Assembly (NCBI GenBank): GCA_041751995.1 | Contig: JBGSHY010000091.1 | Span: 1-14,750 of the forward strand | DNA from: JANMEX01 sp041751995 | GTDB lineage: Bacteria; Pseudomonadota; Alphaproteobacteria; Rhizobiales; Rhizobiaceae | Reading direction: 5' to 3' | DNA: 14,750 nucleotides | Part shown: piece after piece, positions 1 through 7,090 of the stretch | Position numbering within the stretch: the first letter of the stretch is position 1 | How the letters are laid out: each line of letters starts with the position of its first letter | Position numbers and translations under genes: made by a program | The notes under the pieces: model-generated | Databases searched by the model: none | The model's input: the letters and a program-made list of their open reading frames with translations, nothing else | What the model was told of the DNA's origin: nothing

Positions 1-1650
1 GAGCGGCGGCAAGCCTGGCTGGGCCGGCGCTGAAAGACCACCGCCGGACGGGGCCTGCAGTTCGATGGCCGGGGCGGTCGACGGCTCGCCCTTGTAGCGC
101 ATGATCATCTGCGGGAACATCAGGGCAAGCGCGACCATGATGATTTGGATGATCACGAACGGCACCGCGCCCCAGTAGATCTGGCCGGTGGTAACTGGTT
201 CAATTCGCGTGCCGGTTATCTTGTCGAGGTAAGGCACGCGCGCTGCGACCGAGCGCAGATAGAACAGCGCGAAGCCGAATGGCGGATGCATGAAGCTGGT
301 CTGCATGTTGATGCCGAGCAGCACGCCGAACCAGATCAGGTCGATCCCCAGCTTTTCGGCGACCGGGGCCAACAACGGCACGATGATGAAGGCCAGTTCG
401 AAGAAATCGAGGAAGAAGGCCAGCACGAAGACCAGAATGTTGACGATGATCAGGAAGCCAAGTTGGCCGCCCGGAAGCCCGGTAAGCAGATGCTCGACCC
501 AGAGATGTCCGTTGACGCCGTAGAAGGTCAGCGAAAAGACACGCGCGCCAATCAGGATGAAGAGGACGAACGCTGACAGGCGGGTTGTTGAAGCGAGCGC
601 CTGCTTCATGAGGTCGAAGCTCAGACGGCGCTTGCCGAACGCGAGAATGAGCGCGCCGACCGCGCCCATTGCGCCGCCTTCCGTTGGTGTGGCGATGCCA
701 AGAAAGATTGTGCCGAGAACCAGAAAGATCAGCGCCAGCGGCGGGATGAGGACGATGATGACCTGCTGCGTCAGGCGGGACAACAGGTTGAGGCCGAGCG
801 CACGGTCCAGCACGGCAGCGAAGTAGACCAGAATGGTCGCGCCAGATGCCGCCAGTATTGAAGCGTTGTCGCCATGGGCTGCTTGTAAATAGCGGGTCCC
901 CAACCAGGAAACCGCAGCCACGAGGATGGCCATTACAAAAAGAGACGTGACGCCGGAACCCAAGGTGCGCGCTTCGAGCGGCAGCGCCGGAGCAGATTTC
1001 GGGTAGATGATCGTCATCAGCAGCACATAGCCGAGATAGAGGCAGGTCAACACGAGGCCCGGAATCAAAGCGCCGGCATACATGTCGCCAACCGAGCGGC
1101 CAAGCTGGTCAGCCAGAACGATCAGGACCAGTGACGGCGGAATGATCTGCGCCAGCGTCCCCGATGCTGCGATGACGCCGGAGGCGAGGCGGCGGTCGTA
1201 GCCGTAGCGCAACATGATCGGCAGCGAAATCAGGCCCATCGAAATGACCGATGCGGCCACGACGCCGGTGGTGGCGGCAAGCAGTGCGCCGACCAGAATG
1301 ACCGCATAGGCCAAGCCGCCGCGGACCGGGCCGAACAGCTGACCGATTGTATCGAGCAGGTCTTCGGCCATGCCGGACCGCTCAAGGATCAGCCCCATGA
1401 AGGTGAAGAAGGGAATGGCGAGCAGCGTGTCGTTCGACATCGTCCCCCATATCCGGTCCGGCAAGGCTCCGAGCAGCGGCCAGGACAGCGATATTTCGCC
1501 GCCAGACAAGGGAGCAAGCTCAACGCCGACAATGAAGAAGAACAGGCCGTTGGCCGCGAGCGCAAACGCCACCGGATAGCCGAGCAGCAGGAAGATCACG
1601 AGTGCCGCGAACATGATCGGGGCGAGGTTGGTGGCGATGAACTCAAACAT
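1..1650 (-). CDS. dctM: TRAP transporter large permease subunit (DctM family), 3'-truncated by window edge
   Basis: Frame open without a stop from an ATG at 1650 down to base 1, giving 550 residues before the edge cuts it; the C-terminus is missing. DctM is the large membrane subunit of TRAP transporters, which import organic acids and similar solutes using an ion gradient together with DctQ and a periplasmic DctP. The translation is almost all hydrophobic helices and carries DctM-like stretches such as GLISLPIMLRYGYDRRLASG, GTLAQIIPPSLVLI and ATPTEGGAMGAVGALI. It is longer than the usual roughly 430 residues: there is an extra hydrophobic stretch in the middle, and a Pro/Ala/Ser-rich tail from about residue 515 with no membrane character. 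The start overlaps the end of the dctQ-like gene by 8 bases (ATGTTTGA), so the two are probably translationally coupled. The substrate cannot be deduced. Confidence 0.92.
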   Translation of the reverse strand, partial: MFEFIATNLAPIMFAALVIFLLLGYPVAFALAANGLFFFIVGVELAPLSGGEISLSWPLLGALPDRIWGTMSNDTLLAIPFFTFMGLILERSGMAEDLLDTIGQLFGPVRGGLAYAVILVGALLAATTGVVAASVISMGLISLPIMLRYGYDRRLASGVIAASGTLAQIIPPSLVLIVLADQLGRSVGDMYAGALIPGLVLTCLYLGYVLLMTIIYPKSAPALPLEARTLGSGVTSLFVMAILVAAVSWLGTRYLQAAHGDNASILAASGATILVYFAAVLDRALGLNLLSRLTQQVIIVLIPPLALIFLVLGTIFLGIATPTEGGAMGAVGALILAFGKRRLSFDLMKQALASTTRLSAFVLFILIGARVFSLTFYGVNGHLWVEHLLTGLPGGQLGFLIIVNILVFVLAFFLDFFELAFIIVPLLAPVAEKLGIDLIWFGVLLGINMQTSFMHPPFGFALFYLRSVAARVPYLDKITGTRIEPVTTGQIYWGAVPFVIIQIIMVALALMFPQMIMRYKGEPSTAPAIELQAPSGGGLSAPAQPGLPPL

Positions 1651-2224
1651 GGCTGTCGCCTTTCACTTCCGGCGCCATTTCGAGCGGCATGTGTGTGGCC
1701 AGATGTGGATTGGGGTCGTCCATCAGCCCCTGCATGATCGCGATGCGTTTGATGATTTCGGAAAGGCACTGGAAGGTCAAAAGTATGAAACCGGCAAGGA
1801 TGACCGCCTTGGATGGCCACAGGATCAGACCGCCGGCGTTGGCCGACACTTCGCCCGATTGGATGGCGTGAAGTGTGTAGGGGGTCAAAAGCCAGAGCAT
1901 CAACAGGCAGAAGGGCAGCAGGAAAAACAGGTGGCCGAACAGGTCAATCCAGTCCTGCGTGCGCTTGGTCCTCGCCCCGTAGAAAATGTCGATCCGGATA
2001 TGTTCATTCTGCTTGAGCGTGTAGGCGGCGGCCAACATGAAGACCGCGCCAAACAGATACCACTGGGCTTCCAGCCAGGCGTTTGACGACATGTTGAACA
2101 TTTTTCGCACAATGGCGTTTCCGGCGCTGACCAGAACCGCTGCCAAAATCAGCCAGGAAACAGATTTTCCGATGAATTCATTGATGCGGTCGATCAAACG
2201 CGACAGTCCGAGCAATAAGGTCAA
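1643..2224 (-). CDS. dctQ: TRAP transporter small permease subunit (DctQ family)
   Basis: Small membrane subunit of a TRAP transporter, partner of the adjoining DctM protein. With the start chosen here it has 193 residues and four predicted membrane segments, with the typical DctQ layout: a first helix ending in NAIVRKMFNMSSNAWLEAQW, a second helix, then NEHIRIDIFYGA before the third. The start is a TTG at 2224 because GGGAGGGG lies 5 bases upstream of it. An ATG 21 codons further out (2287) is in frame, but it adds a polar stretch and lacks a comparable ribosome binding site. The stop overlaps the dctM start by 8 bases. The LivH-type permease gene lies 100 bp upstream on the same strand. No DctP gene is in the window. 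Confidence 0.9.
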   Translation of the reverse strand: MTLLLGLSRLIDRINEFIGKSVSWLILAAVLVSAGNAIVRKMFNMSSNAWLEAQWYLFGAVFMLAAAYTLKQNEHIRIDIFYGARTKRTQDWIDLFGHLFFLLPFCLLMLWLLTPYTLHAIQSGEVSANAGGLILWPSKAVILAGFILLTFQCLSEIIKRIAIMQGLMDDPNPHLATHMPLEMAPEVKGDSHV

Positions 2225-2324
2225 ATTCCCCTCCCAAGGTGATCGACGCGCCGCTTCCGGCCAAACCAGTGTAGCGGCAGATGCCAACCGCGCAAGCGGC
2301 GGAGGCCGAAATCCCTTGGGATAT
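2225..2324 (-). other. 100-bp gap between the LivH-type gene and the TRAP genes
   Basis: Contains the GGGAGGGG ribosome binding site (about 2230-2237) for the TRAP small subunit. I see no clear terminator and no convincing sigma-70 promoter. It is therefore open whether the TRAP genes are read through from the LivH-type gene or have their own promoter. Confidence 0.4.
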
Positions 2325-3230
2325 TCAGAACCGCGTGGTGGCCACGAGCCTGTTCTCAGTGCGCAGGCAGAGCATCAGCGCAAGGAGGCTGTAGAAAACC
2401 AGTTCGCGCCAGATGATGGGGAAATAGCCGTCCCATATTGCTTCCGCTTCGCCGAAGACGAATGCGCCAAAGGCGGCATGGATAGGCTTAGAAAAGCCAC
2501 CGGCAGAGGCGATAAACAGGACTTTCAGGCCATAGGTCAGCCCGGCGCCAAATGACATGTTGCCGAAAAAGAGCGTCGCCAACACGCCGCCGAATGCCGC
2601 GAGCACACCGCCCGCGAGCACGGCATTGCGGCGGACTTTGGCGGCGTCAATGCCGCACAGATTTGCTGCAACCGGATCGTCCGACACGGCGCGAAGGGCC
2701 CGGCCAGCGATGGTGCGGCTCAGGACGAATTGAGATGCGGCAATTGCGGCTGCGATGGCCGCAATGTTGACAAGCTGCAAGGCAGTCAAGGTTGGAGCGC
2801 CAGTCCAGGGCAGCAGGCTGGTCCTGGTGCCGAGCAATGGCGGCAGCCAGTAATCGCGCGTATCTGCCCCAATGCGTGCGCCTTCCATCAAAATGATGGC
2901 GATGCCCAGTGTCGTTGTGATCATCATGTTCGGCGCACGGTCGATGAAGCGCGGAATGACGGTGAAAGCCAACACCATGAGGACAATGAAAGTCAGAATG
3001 GCGGAGGCAAGCGCGCCAAAGGCGAGCGCTGCAGGCAAAGTCATCCAGAGCGCGGTGTACCCCATAGTCGCACCAAGCACGAGAATCTGGCCGGAGAAGG
3101 CAAAAACCGCGCCATGGGCGAGGTTGGCCCGCTTGGTGACCGAATAGGTCAGCACGTAGCCAAATGCGAGCAAGGCATAGAGCGCACCGTTGTGCAGGCC
3201 ATTGGCTGTGATCTGCAGAAAGTAGGCCAA
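2325..3230 (-). CDS. LivH-type branched-chain amino acid ABC transporter permease (lone)
   Basis: A 301-residue integral membrane protein of the LivH family, the inner-membrane permease of high-affinity branched-chain amino acid or related ABC importers. Evidence is the N-terminal NGLHNGALYALLAFGYVLTYS, the following ANLAHGAVFAFSGQ, and the cytoplasmic loop GRALRAVSDDPVAANLCGID (about residues 177-195), which is typical of this family and contacts the ATPase. The start is TTG at 3230, preceded by AGGAGAG at a good distance; no in-frame ATG competes. LivH normally works with LivM, the ATPases LivG and LivF, and a periplasmic binding protein, but none of these is next to it. Downstream are TRAP genes and upstream is a divergent regulator, so its partners must be elsewhere. 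The substrate is unknown; family members also carry urea, amides and other small solutes. Confidence 0.9.
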   Translation of the reverse strand: MAYFLQITANGLHNGALYALLAFGYVLTYSVTKRANLAHGAVFAFSGQILVLGATMGYTALWMTLPAALAFGALASAILTFIVLMVLAFTVIPRFIDRAPNMMITTTLGIAIILMEGARIGADTRDYWLPPLLGTRTSLLPWTGAPTLTALQLVNIAAIAAAIAASQFVLSRTIAGRALRAVSDDPVAANLCGIDAAKVRRNAVLAGGVLAAFGGVLATLFFGNMSFGAGLTYGLKVLFIASAGGFSKPIHAAFGAFVFGEAEAIWDGYFPIIWRELVFYSLLALMLCLRTENRLVATTRF

Positions 3231-3250
3231 AGCGCTCTCCTCTTGCCCAT

Positions 3251-3279
3251 ATTCTAACTTGCATAGCCTATTTTACCAG
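3251..3279 (-). promoter_or_regulatory. Possible promoter of the LivH-type gene
   Basis: On the minus strand TAGAAT (3251-3256) is a fair -10 match, with a weak TGGTAA-like -35 about 16 bases upstream. Transcription would begin near 3244 and leave a short leader holding the AGGAGAG ribosome binding site. The -35 match is poor, so this is tentative. Confidence 0.3.
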
Positions 3280-3285
3280 TTATAA
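3252..3285. promoter_or_regulatory. Candidate operator: imperfect inverted repeat between divergent genes
   Basis: TTCTAACTTG (3252-3261) and CCAGTTATAA (3276-3285) form an inverted repeat matching at 8 of 10 positions, with the arm centres 24 bp apart, about two helical turns. It covers the proposed -35 and -10 of the ABATE/CGNR regulator gene and the proposed promoter of the LivH-type gene. Binding by the regulator itself would be a natural arrangement, but that is inference. Confidence 0.35.
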
Positions 3286-3286
3286 T
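3259..3286 (+). promoter_or_regulatory. Sigma-70-like promoter of the ABATE/CGNR regulator (leaderless arrangement)
   Basis: TTGCAT (3259-3264), a 16-base spacer and a perfect TATAAT (3281-3286). The transcription start expected about 7 bases later falls on or beside the ATG at 3292, and no ribosome binding site precedes that ATG. Together this suggests a leaderless mRNA. Confidence 0.5.
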
Positions 3287-3291
3287 TTCAT

Positions 3292-3870
3292 ATGGTTTTT
3301 GAATGGAACGCACACAGGTTTTCCGGCGGATTGCTGGCGCTGGATCTGGTCAACACGGTGGTCTGCCGGGAAGACGCGAAACGGCGCGCCGACCGTTTCG
3401 AAGACGCGGACAATATACGCGGATTTGCATCAGCGGCGGCGCGGTTCCGGATTGGAGAACTTGGCGGCGCACAGTTGGCGCCGCCTTCAACCCGTGCGGC
3501 GCAGGCTGCCCTGTTGGGCTTGCGTGAAGCGGTCAATGACTGGCTTCGCCCACAGGTGAAAGGTCATCCGGACAGCGCCATTGCGCTCGAACGCCTGTTT
3601 GCCGCCGCCGCCGCCTGCACCAGGACGGAGTGCAATGATGATCCCCTTCCCCTTGGACGGGCCAGCGCGGTTTCAGCCATGCGGTTGTTTGATCCGGCGG
3701 TTCGGGCGCGGACGAGAATCTGTCCGAACTGCAGCTGGCTGTTTGTCGATCATAGCAAGAACAGGTCCCGGCTCTGGTGTGACATGGCGGTGTGCGGCAA
3801 TCGGGCAAAGGCAAAGGCGCATTACAAGCGGCGGTCTGTCGCGGATGTGGCGAGTGAGGCGGAGCATTGA
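3292..3870 (+). CDS. ABATE-domain / CGNR zinc-finger transcriptional regulator
   Basis: A 192-residue protein with the two-part build of the ABATE/CGNR family, putative stress-induced transcription regulators. The N-terminal ABATE part begins with FSGGLLALDLVNTVV (residues 10-24), the hallmark of the family. The C-terminal zinc finger has CPNC (144-147), then C163 and C168 within CGNR (168-171), followed by a basic stretch (RAKAKAHYKRR) suited to DNA contact. All four cysteine ligands are present. The ATG at 3292 is kept because the FSGG motif follows 9 residues later, although no ribosome binding site is seen; a strong promoter lies immediately upstream. The stop overlaps the start of the next gene (TTGA), so the lipoprotein is probably co-expressed. 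The divergent LivH-type gene is a plausible target. Confidence 0.9.
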   Translation: MVFEWNAHRFSGGLLALDLVNTVVCREDAKRRADRFEDADNIRGFASAAARFRIGELGGAQLAPPSTRAAQAALLGLREAVNDWLRPQVKGHPDSAIALERLFAAAAACTRTECNDDPLPLGRASAVSAMRLFDPAVRARTRICPNCSWLFVDHSKNRSRLWCDMAVCGNRAKAKAHYKRRSVADVASEAEH

Positions 3871-4376
3871 AAAAAGCAGGGTTGAAACTGGCAGTTTTGG
3901 CGTTTCTGGCTTTTGCCGGTGGTTGCCGCGAAAGCGGCAACGAGGATTATCTGGTCCTCACCGGCAAAGTCTTCATCTTCAACTACCGTGTCGCGACCGC
4001 AACCTATGTGGTGACTTTCGCCAAAGCGAAACCTGTTCCGGACGGATCAACCGTTTTGGCGGTTTTCGAAAACCCGGCCGGTGGCGATCCGCTGCGTATA
4101 GAACAAAAAGTCTGGCCGCTGTCAGACAAGGTTGCGCTGGAAAGCCCGCCGCTGTCCTGCGTGGTCAAGGACAAGCCTTACCATTTTTCGGTCAGCCTCA
4201 TCGGGCCTGACAAAGCGATGCTGCAAACCGTGGAATCGACGCTTACCGGAACTCTCGACCAGACGGTGCTGCCGGATCGGCCATTGGTGGTCGGGCCTGT
4301 CTACACACCCAACCCGGAATTGGTTGGCCATCCCGACGGCAAAAGAGATGATCTTGAACGACCTCCTTGCAAGTGA
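3867..4376 (+). CDS. Putative lipoprotein, function unknown
   Basis: A 169-residue protein that I do not recognise. It opens with a short basic n-region and hydrophobic stretch (MKKAGLKLAVLAFLAFAGG) ending at Cys20, consistent with a lipoprotein signal peptide; the AGGC lipobox is acceptable but not ideal. The mature part is moderately polar with beta-strand-like segments, two further cysteines (C98, C168) and a Pro-rich C-terminus. The start is a TTG at 3867 that overlaps the regulator's TGA stop, with GGCGGAG just upstream, which implies translational coupling with the ABATE/CGNR regulator. It would be anchored in the envelope; Arg at +2 of the mature protein does not suggest inner-membrane retention. 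No enzyme motif is visible. The call as a real gene rests on coupling, the signal peptide and its full-length open frame. Confidence 0.75.
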   Translation: MKKAGLKLAVLAFLAFAGGCRESGNEDYLVLTGKVFIFNYRVATATYVVTFAKAKPVPDGSTVLAVFENPAGGDPLRIEQKVWPLSDKVALESPPLSCVVKDKPYHFSVSLIGPDKAMLQTVESTLTGTLDQTVLPDRPLVVGPVYTPNPELVGHPDGKRDDLERPPCK

Positions 4377-4395
4377 CCAAATCTAAGGAAGTGAC

Positions 4396-4446
4396 GCCGC
4401 CCCGGGCGGGCCACTAAGGGGTTTCTTAGGGAATTGCTGCTAGCAA
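4396..4446 (+). promoter_or_regulatory. Three short inverted repeats between the lipoprotein and the GGDEF-EAL gene
   Basis: In sequence: CCGCCC/GGGCGG (4397-4409, one central base), CTAAG/CTTAG (4414-4429, six-base loop) and TTGCT/AGCAA (4434-4446, three-base loop). None is followed by a run of T, so a standard intrinsic terminator is not supported. They could act in the 5' leader of the cyclic-di-GMP gene or mark the 3' end of the lipoprotein transcript. Confidence 0.3.
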
Positions 4447-4474
4447 ATGCGATGTCACGCATGCGAGCACCATA

Positions 4475-6781
4475 ATGAAGAATAAAAACAACGCAGGCCT
4501 GCCCGACGAGATTTATGTCCCGTTCGTTGAGTCGCTGTACTCGAACCGTGGCGTGGTGGTATTCGGCTTTCTTGCCCAGGCGTTGATTGCTTTCGCGATA
4601 GCGGAAAGCACAGGCGAACCCGTTTTTCAAATATTCTCGGTGATGTTTCTCGTAACCGGCACTTTGCGGGTGATTGATTCGCTGCTTTTTGACCGTGCCA
4701 GAATAGGCAAGGATGCAGTCCATCTCAGCCGAAAGTGGGAATACCGCTACTCGGTCGGCGTCAATTTGCTTGCGGTTCAAATCGGCGTCCTGACATACAC
4801 CGCCATCCTGTCTCGCGACAGCTTCGCTGAATTTGCCGCCATGACACTGACAATGGCGACCATGGTCACCATTGTCGGCAAAAATTTTGCCTCTGCCCGT
4901 ATCGTGCATTTGTTCACATTCTTTGCATTCATGCCGATTTTCATCGCGCTGGTGCAGGTCGGCGGGTGGAAGCACTATGCCGGCGCGGCGCTGTTGGTGC
5001 CGTTCTTCATGTCGGTCAGCTCAATGTCGCGCTATGTGCGCGAGTTTCTGAAAGAGGCGGTCCTTGGGCGCCTCGAAGTCAAGAAAATTGCCGACAAGCT
5101 CGACGTGGCGCTCAACAACATGCCCCAGGGCTTGATCATGTTTGACAATGAAAACCGCGCGGTCGTTGTCAACAAGCGTGCCGTCGAAATGCTCAAGGCA
5201 ACAAACAGCGATACGCTTACAGGCCGGAATTTGAGGACGATTATACGGTTTTGCCGTTTCAACGGTGTGTTGGGAAGTGCTGTTGCCGGCAATATCGAGC
5301 ATCGGCTATCGGCAATGCTGGACGGATCGGATCCGAGAAAATTCACGCTTCTGTCCAGCGATGGCGGAACTGTCGAGTTTTCAGGCAACAGGGCCGGCAC
5401 GTCAGGCGGCGTTCTCATGTTTGAAAATGTGTCGGAGCGCGTCAAGGCCGAAGAAAAGATCCACCGCATGGCGCGATTTGATTCGCTGAGTGGTCTTCCA
5501 AACCGGTCCTATTTCAAGGAACTGACTCGCACATACCTTTCAAGAGCGCGTGCGGAATCCTTTTCGGCGTTTTTTGTTATCGACATTGATGACTTCAAGC
5601 ACGTCAATGACAGCCTCGGCCACCCGGTCGGCGACGAACTTTTGTGCCGCTTCGCAGACCGCATCAACCTGATGGCCGAGGACACCGCTTGTTTCTCACG
5701 CTTTGGTGGTGATGAATTTGTCGGCCTTTTGACTGATTTCGACACCGCAGCCGATGCCGAGTTCGCAGCCCGGCGGACGCTGGCGTCCTTGATCGGCAAC
5801 TATGATGTCGGCAGCCATCACCTGTCCGTGACCATCTCCGCCGGCATTGTCATTACCGGCTCGCGCGCGTTCGACCTGCCGCAGATGATGATCAAGTCGG
5901 ATCTTGCGCTTTACGAGTCCAAAGCGCGCGGTAAAGGCATCTCGACCCTGTTCGCGGACGCGATGGACGAGCGTTACCAGAAGCGCCAACGCCTCAAGAA
6001 CGACCTCAAGAAGGCGATCAGGGACCGCAAGCTGAATGTCTTCTATCAACCGATCATTTCTGCCGAAACCATGCAAATCGCAGCTTGCGAGGCGCTTTGC
6101 CGCTGGGATCACCCCGAACTTGGTCCGATATCGCCAGCGATCTTCATCCCATTGGCGGAGGAAACCGGCGCCATCACCGATCTGACACGGTTCATGCTCG
6201 AGCAGGCGTGCGAGGACTGCCAAAGCTGGGAAGGCAATGTTTCGGTTGCGGTCAATCTGTCGGCGGTTGATTTCCGTGGCTCGCAGATCAGTGAAATGGT
6301 GCGCGTTGCGCTGGCGCGTTCAAAACTCAGCCCTGGCCGGCTTGAAGTTGAAGTCACTGAGGGCGCAATCCTCGAAGACCAGTATATTGCCTCGTCCATG
6401 CTCGCCGAATTGAAGAAGTCCGGCATACGGATTGCCCTCGATGACTTCGGGACCGGTTACTCCAGCCTCAGCTATCTTCACAATTTGCCGCTCGACAAGG
6501 TGAAGATCGATCAATCCTTTGTCCGCGAAATCGTCAACAATGACCGTTCGCTGAAACTGGTTAAAGGCGTGACCCAGCTGGCCCACGAATTGGGCCTGGT
6601 TGTCACCGTCGAGGGGATCGAGACCCTTGAGCAGTTCGAGCGTTTGAAGGAACACGCCCACATTGATCTGGCGCAGGGCTTCCTGTTTGGCGCCGCGCTG
6701 TCGTCGCGCGGGATATCAACGCTCATATCGAGCGTCTTTTCGCTTAGCATGCCGGTGACCGAAAAAGCCCGGCTTGCCTGA
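4475..6781 (+). CDS. Membrane-bound PAS-GGDEF-EAL protein (cyclic-di-GMP cyclase/phosphodiesterase)
   Basis: A 768-residue inner-membrane signalling enzyme. Residues about 26-185 hold roughly five or six hydrophobic segments; a PAS-like domain follows (about 205-320, LDVALNNMPQGLIMFDNENR). The GGDEF domain starts at DSLSGLPNR (336-344) and has an intact GGDEF at 411-415, so synthesis of cyclic di-GMP is possible. The inhibitory RxxD site expected five residues before GGDEF is replaced by EDTA (402-405). The EAL domain (about 505-745) keeps E539-A-L, N594, E629, DDFGTGYSS (656-664), K677 and E713, so cyclic di-GMP hydrolysis is likely. Both activities therefore look possible; which dominates cannot be told. 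The ATG at 4475 has no strong ribosome binding site. The N-terminal membrane part is probably the sensor, but its ligand is unknown. It is a single gene with no obvious partner. Confidence 0.94.
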   Translation: MKNKNNAGLPDEIYVPFVESLYSNRGVVVFGFLAQALIAFAIAESTGEPVFQIFSVMFLVTGTLRVIDSLLFDRARIGKDAVHLSRKWEYRYSVGVNLLAVQIGVLTYTAILSRDSFAEFAAMTLTMATMVTIVGKNFASARIVHLFTFFAFMPIFIALVQVGGWKHYAGAALLVPFFMSVSSMSRYVREFLKEAVLGRLEVKKIADKLDVALNNMPQGLIMFDNENRAVVVNKRAVEMLKATNSDTLTGRNLRTIIRFCRFNGVLGSAVAGNIEHRLSAMLDGSDPRKFTLLSSDGGTVEFSGNRAGTSGGVLMFENVSERVKAEEKIHRMARFDSLSGLPNRSYFKELTRTYLSRARAESFSAFFVIDIDDFKHVNDSLGHPVGDELLCRFADRINLMAEDTACFSRFGGDEFVGLLTDFDTAADAEFAARRTLASLIGNYDVGSHHLSVTISAGIVITGSRAFDLPQMMIKSDLALYESKARGKGISTLFADAMDERYQKRQRLKNDLKKAIRDRKLNVFYQPIISAETMQIAACEALCRWDHPELGPISPAIFIPLAEETGAITDLTRFMLEQACEDCQSWEGNVSVAVNLSAVDFRGSQISEMVRVALARSKLSPGRLEVEVTEGAILEDQYIASSMLAELKKSGIRIALDDFGTGYSSLSYLHNLPLDKVKIDQSFVREIVNNDRSLKLVKGVTQLAHELGLVVTVEGIETLEQFERLKEHAHIDLAQGFLFGAALSSRGISTLISSVFSLSMPVTEKARLA

Positions 6782-7090
6782 ATTCCGGTTTTCCCCTTGC
6801 AGTGCCGCTACTCTTCATTGCGGCAGATTCTTCTCCCCAATCATCTGCAATTTTTGACGAAATGCCGCCTGTGGATGCCGACTTGGCGCTATTTCAACCG
6901 AGAATCCGCAATTTTCAGTTGATCAACAGATCTCTAATGGAATGGCTTTGGGCTAAACGCTCCGGCAAATTAACCAAAATTTCGCGTCTAGGTTAAAAAT
7001 ATCTTTACAGTTGTTGTAACATGCTTAGCTTGTGTCCTGTTACGGGACAAATTGCTTCGGGACGGAGCACAGGCAGGCATCGGAATTGAC
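6782..7090 (+). promoter_or_regulatory. 309-bp intergenic region with four dyads before the FeeM-like gene
   Basis: No supported gene. Its last part is AT-rich and holds four inverted repeats: GTTGATCAAC (6918-6927, perfect), TTAACC/GGTTAA (6970-6996, 15-base gap), TTACA/TGTAA (7005-7019, five-base gap) and TGTCC/GGACA (7033-7049, seven-base gap). TTAACC also resembles a CtrA half-site, but the TTAA-N7-TTAA full site is absent. No clean -35/-10 pair stands out. The layout suits a regulated promoter for the downstream acyltransferase; this is inference. Confidence 0.45.

Noticed and set aside
2037..2555. A 172-codon open frame on the plus strand over the TRAP and LivH-type genes
   Set aside because: It is antisense to two well-supported membrane protein genes, and its composition follows from their codon pattern.
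4397..4429. Intrinsic terminator after the lipoprotein gene
   Set aside because: The GC-rich repeat has a single central base, so it cannot form a normal loop, and no T-run follows either stem.
6802..6996. A 64-codon open frame (GTG start) in the gap before the FeeM-like gene
   Set aside because: No ribosome binding site, no recognisable motif, and it runs through the AT-rich dyad region; looks like chance.
6970..6996. A CtrA cell-cycle regulator full site
   Set aside because: TTAA elements are present but are not spaced by seven bases in the same orientation; only half-site similarity remains.
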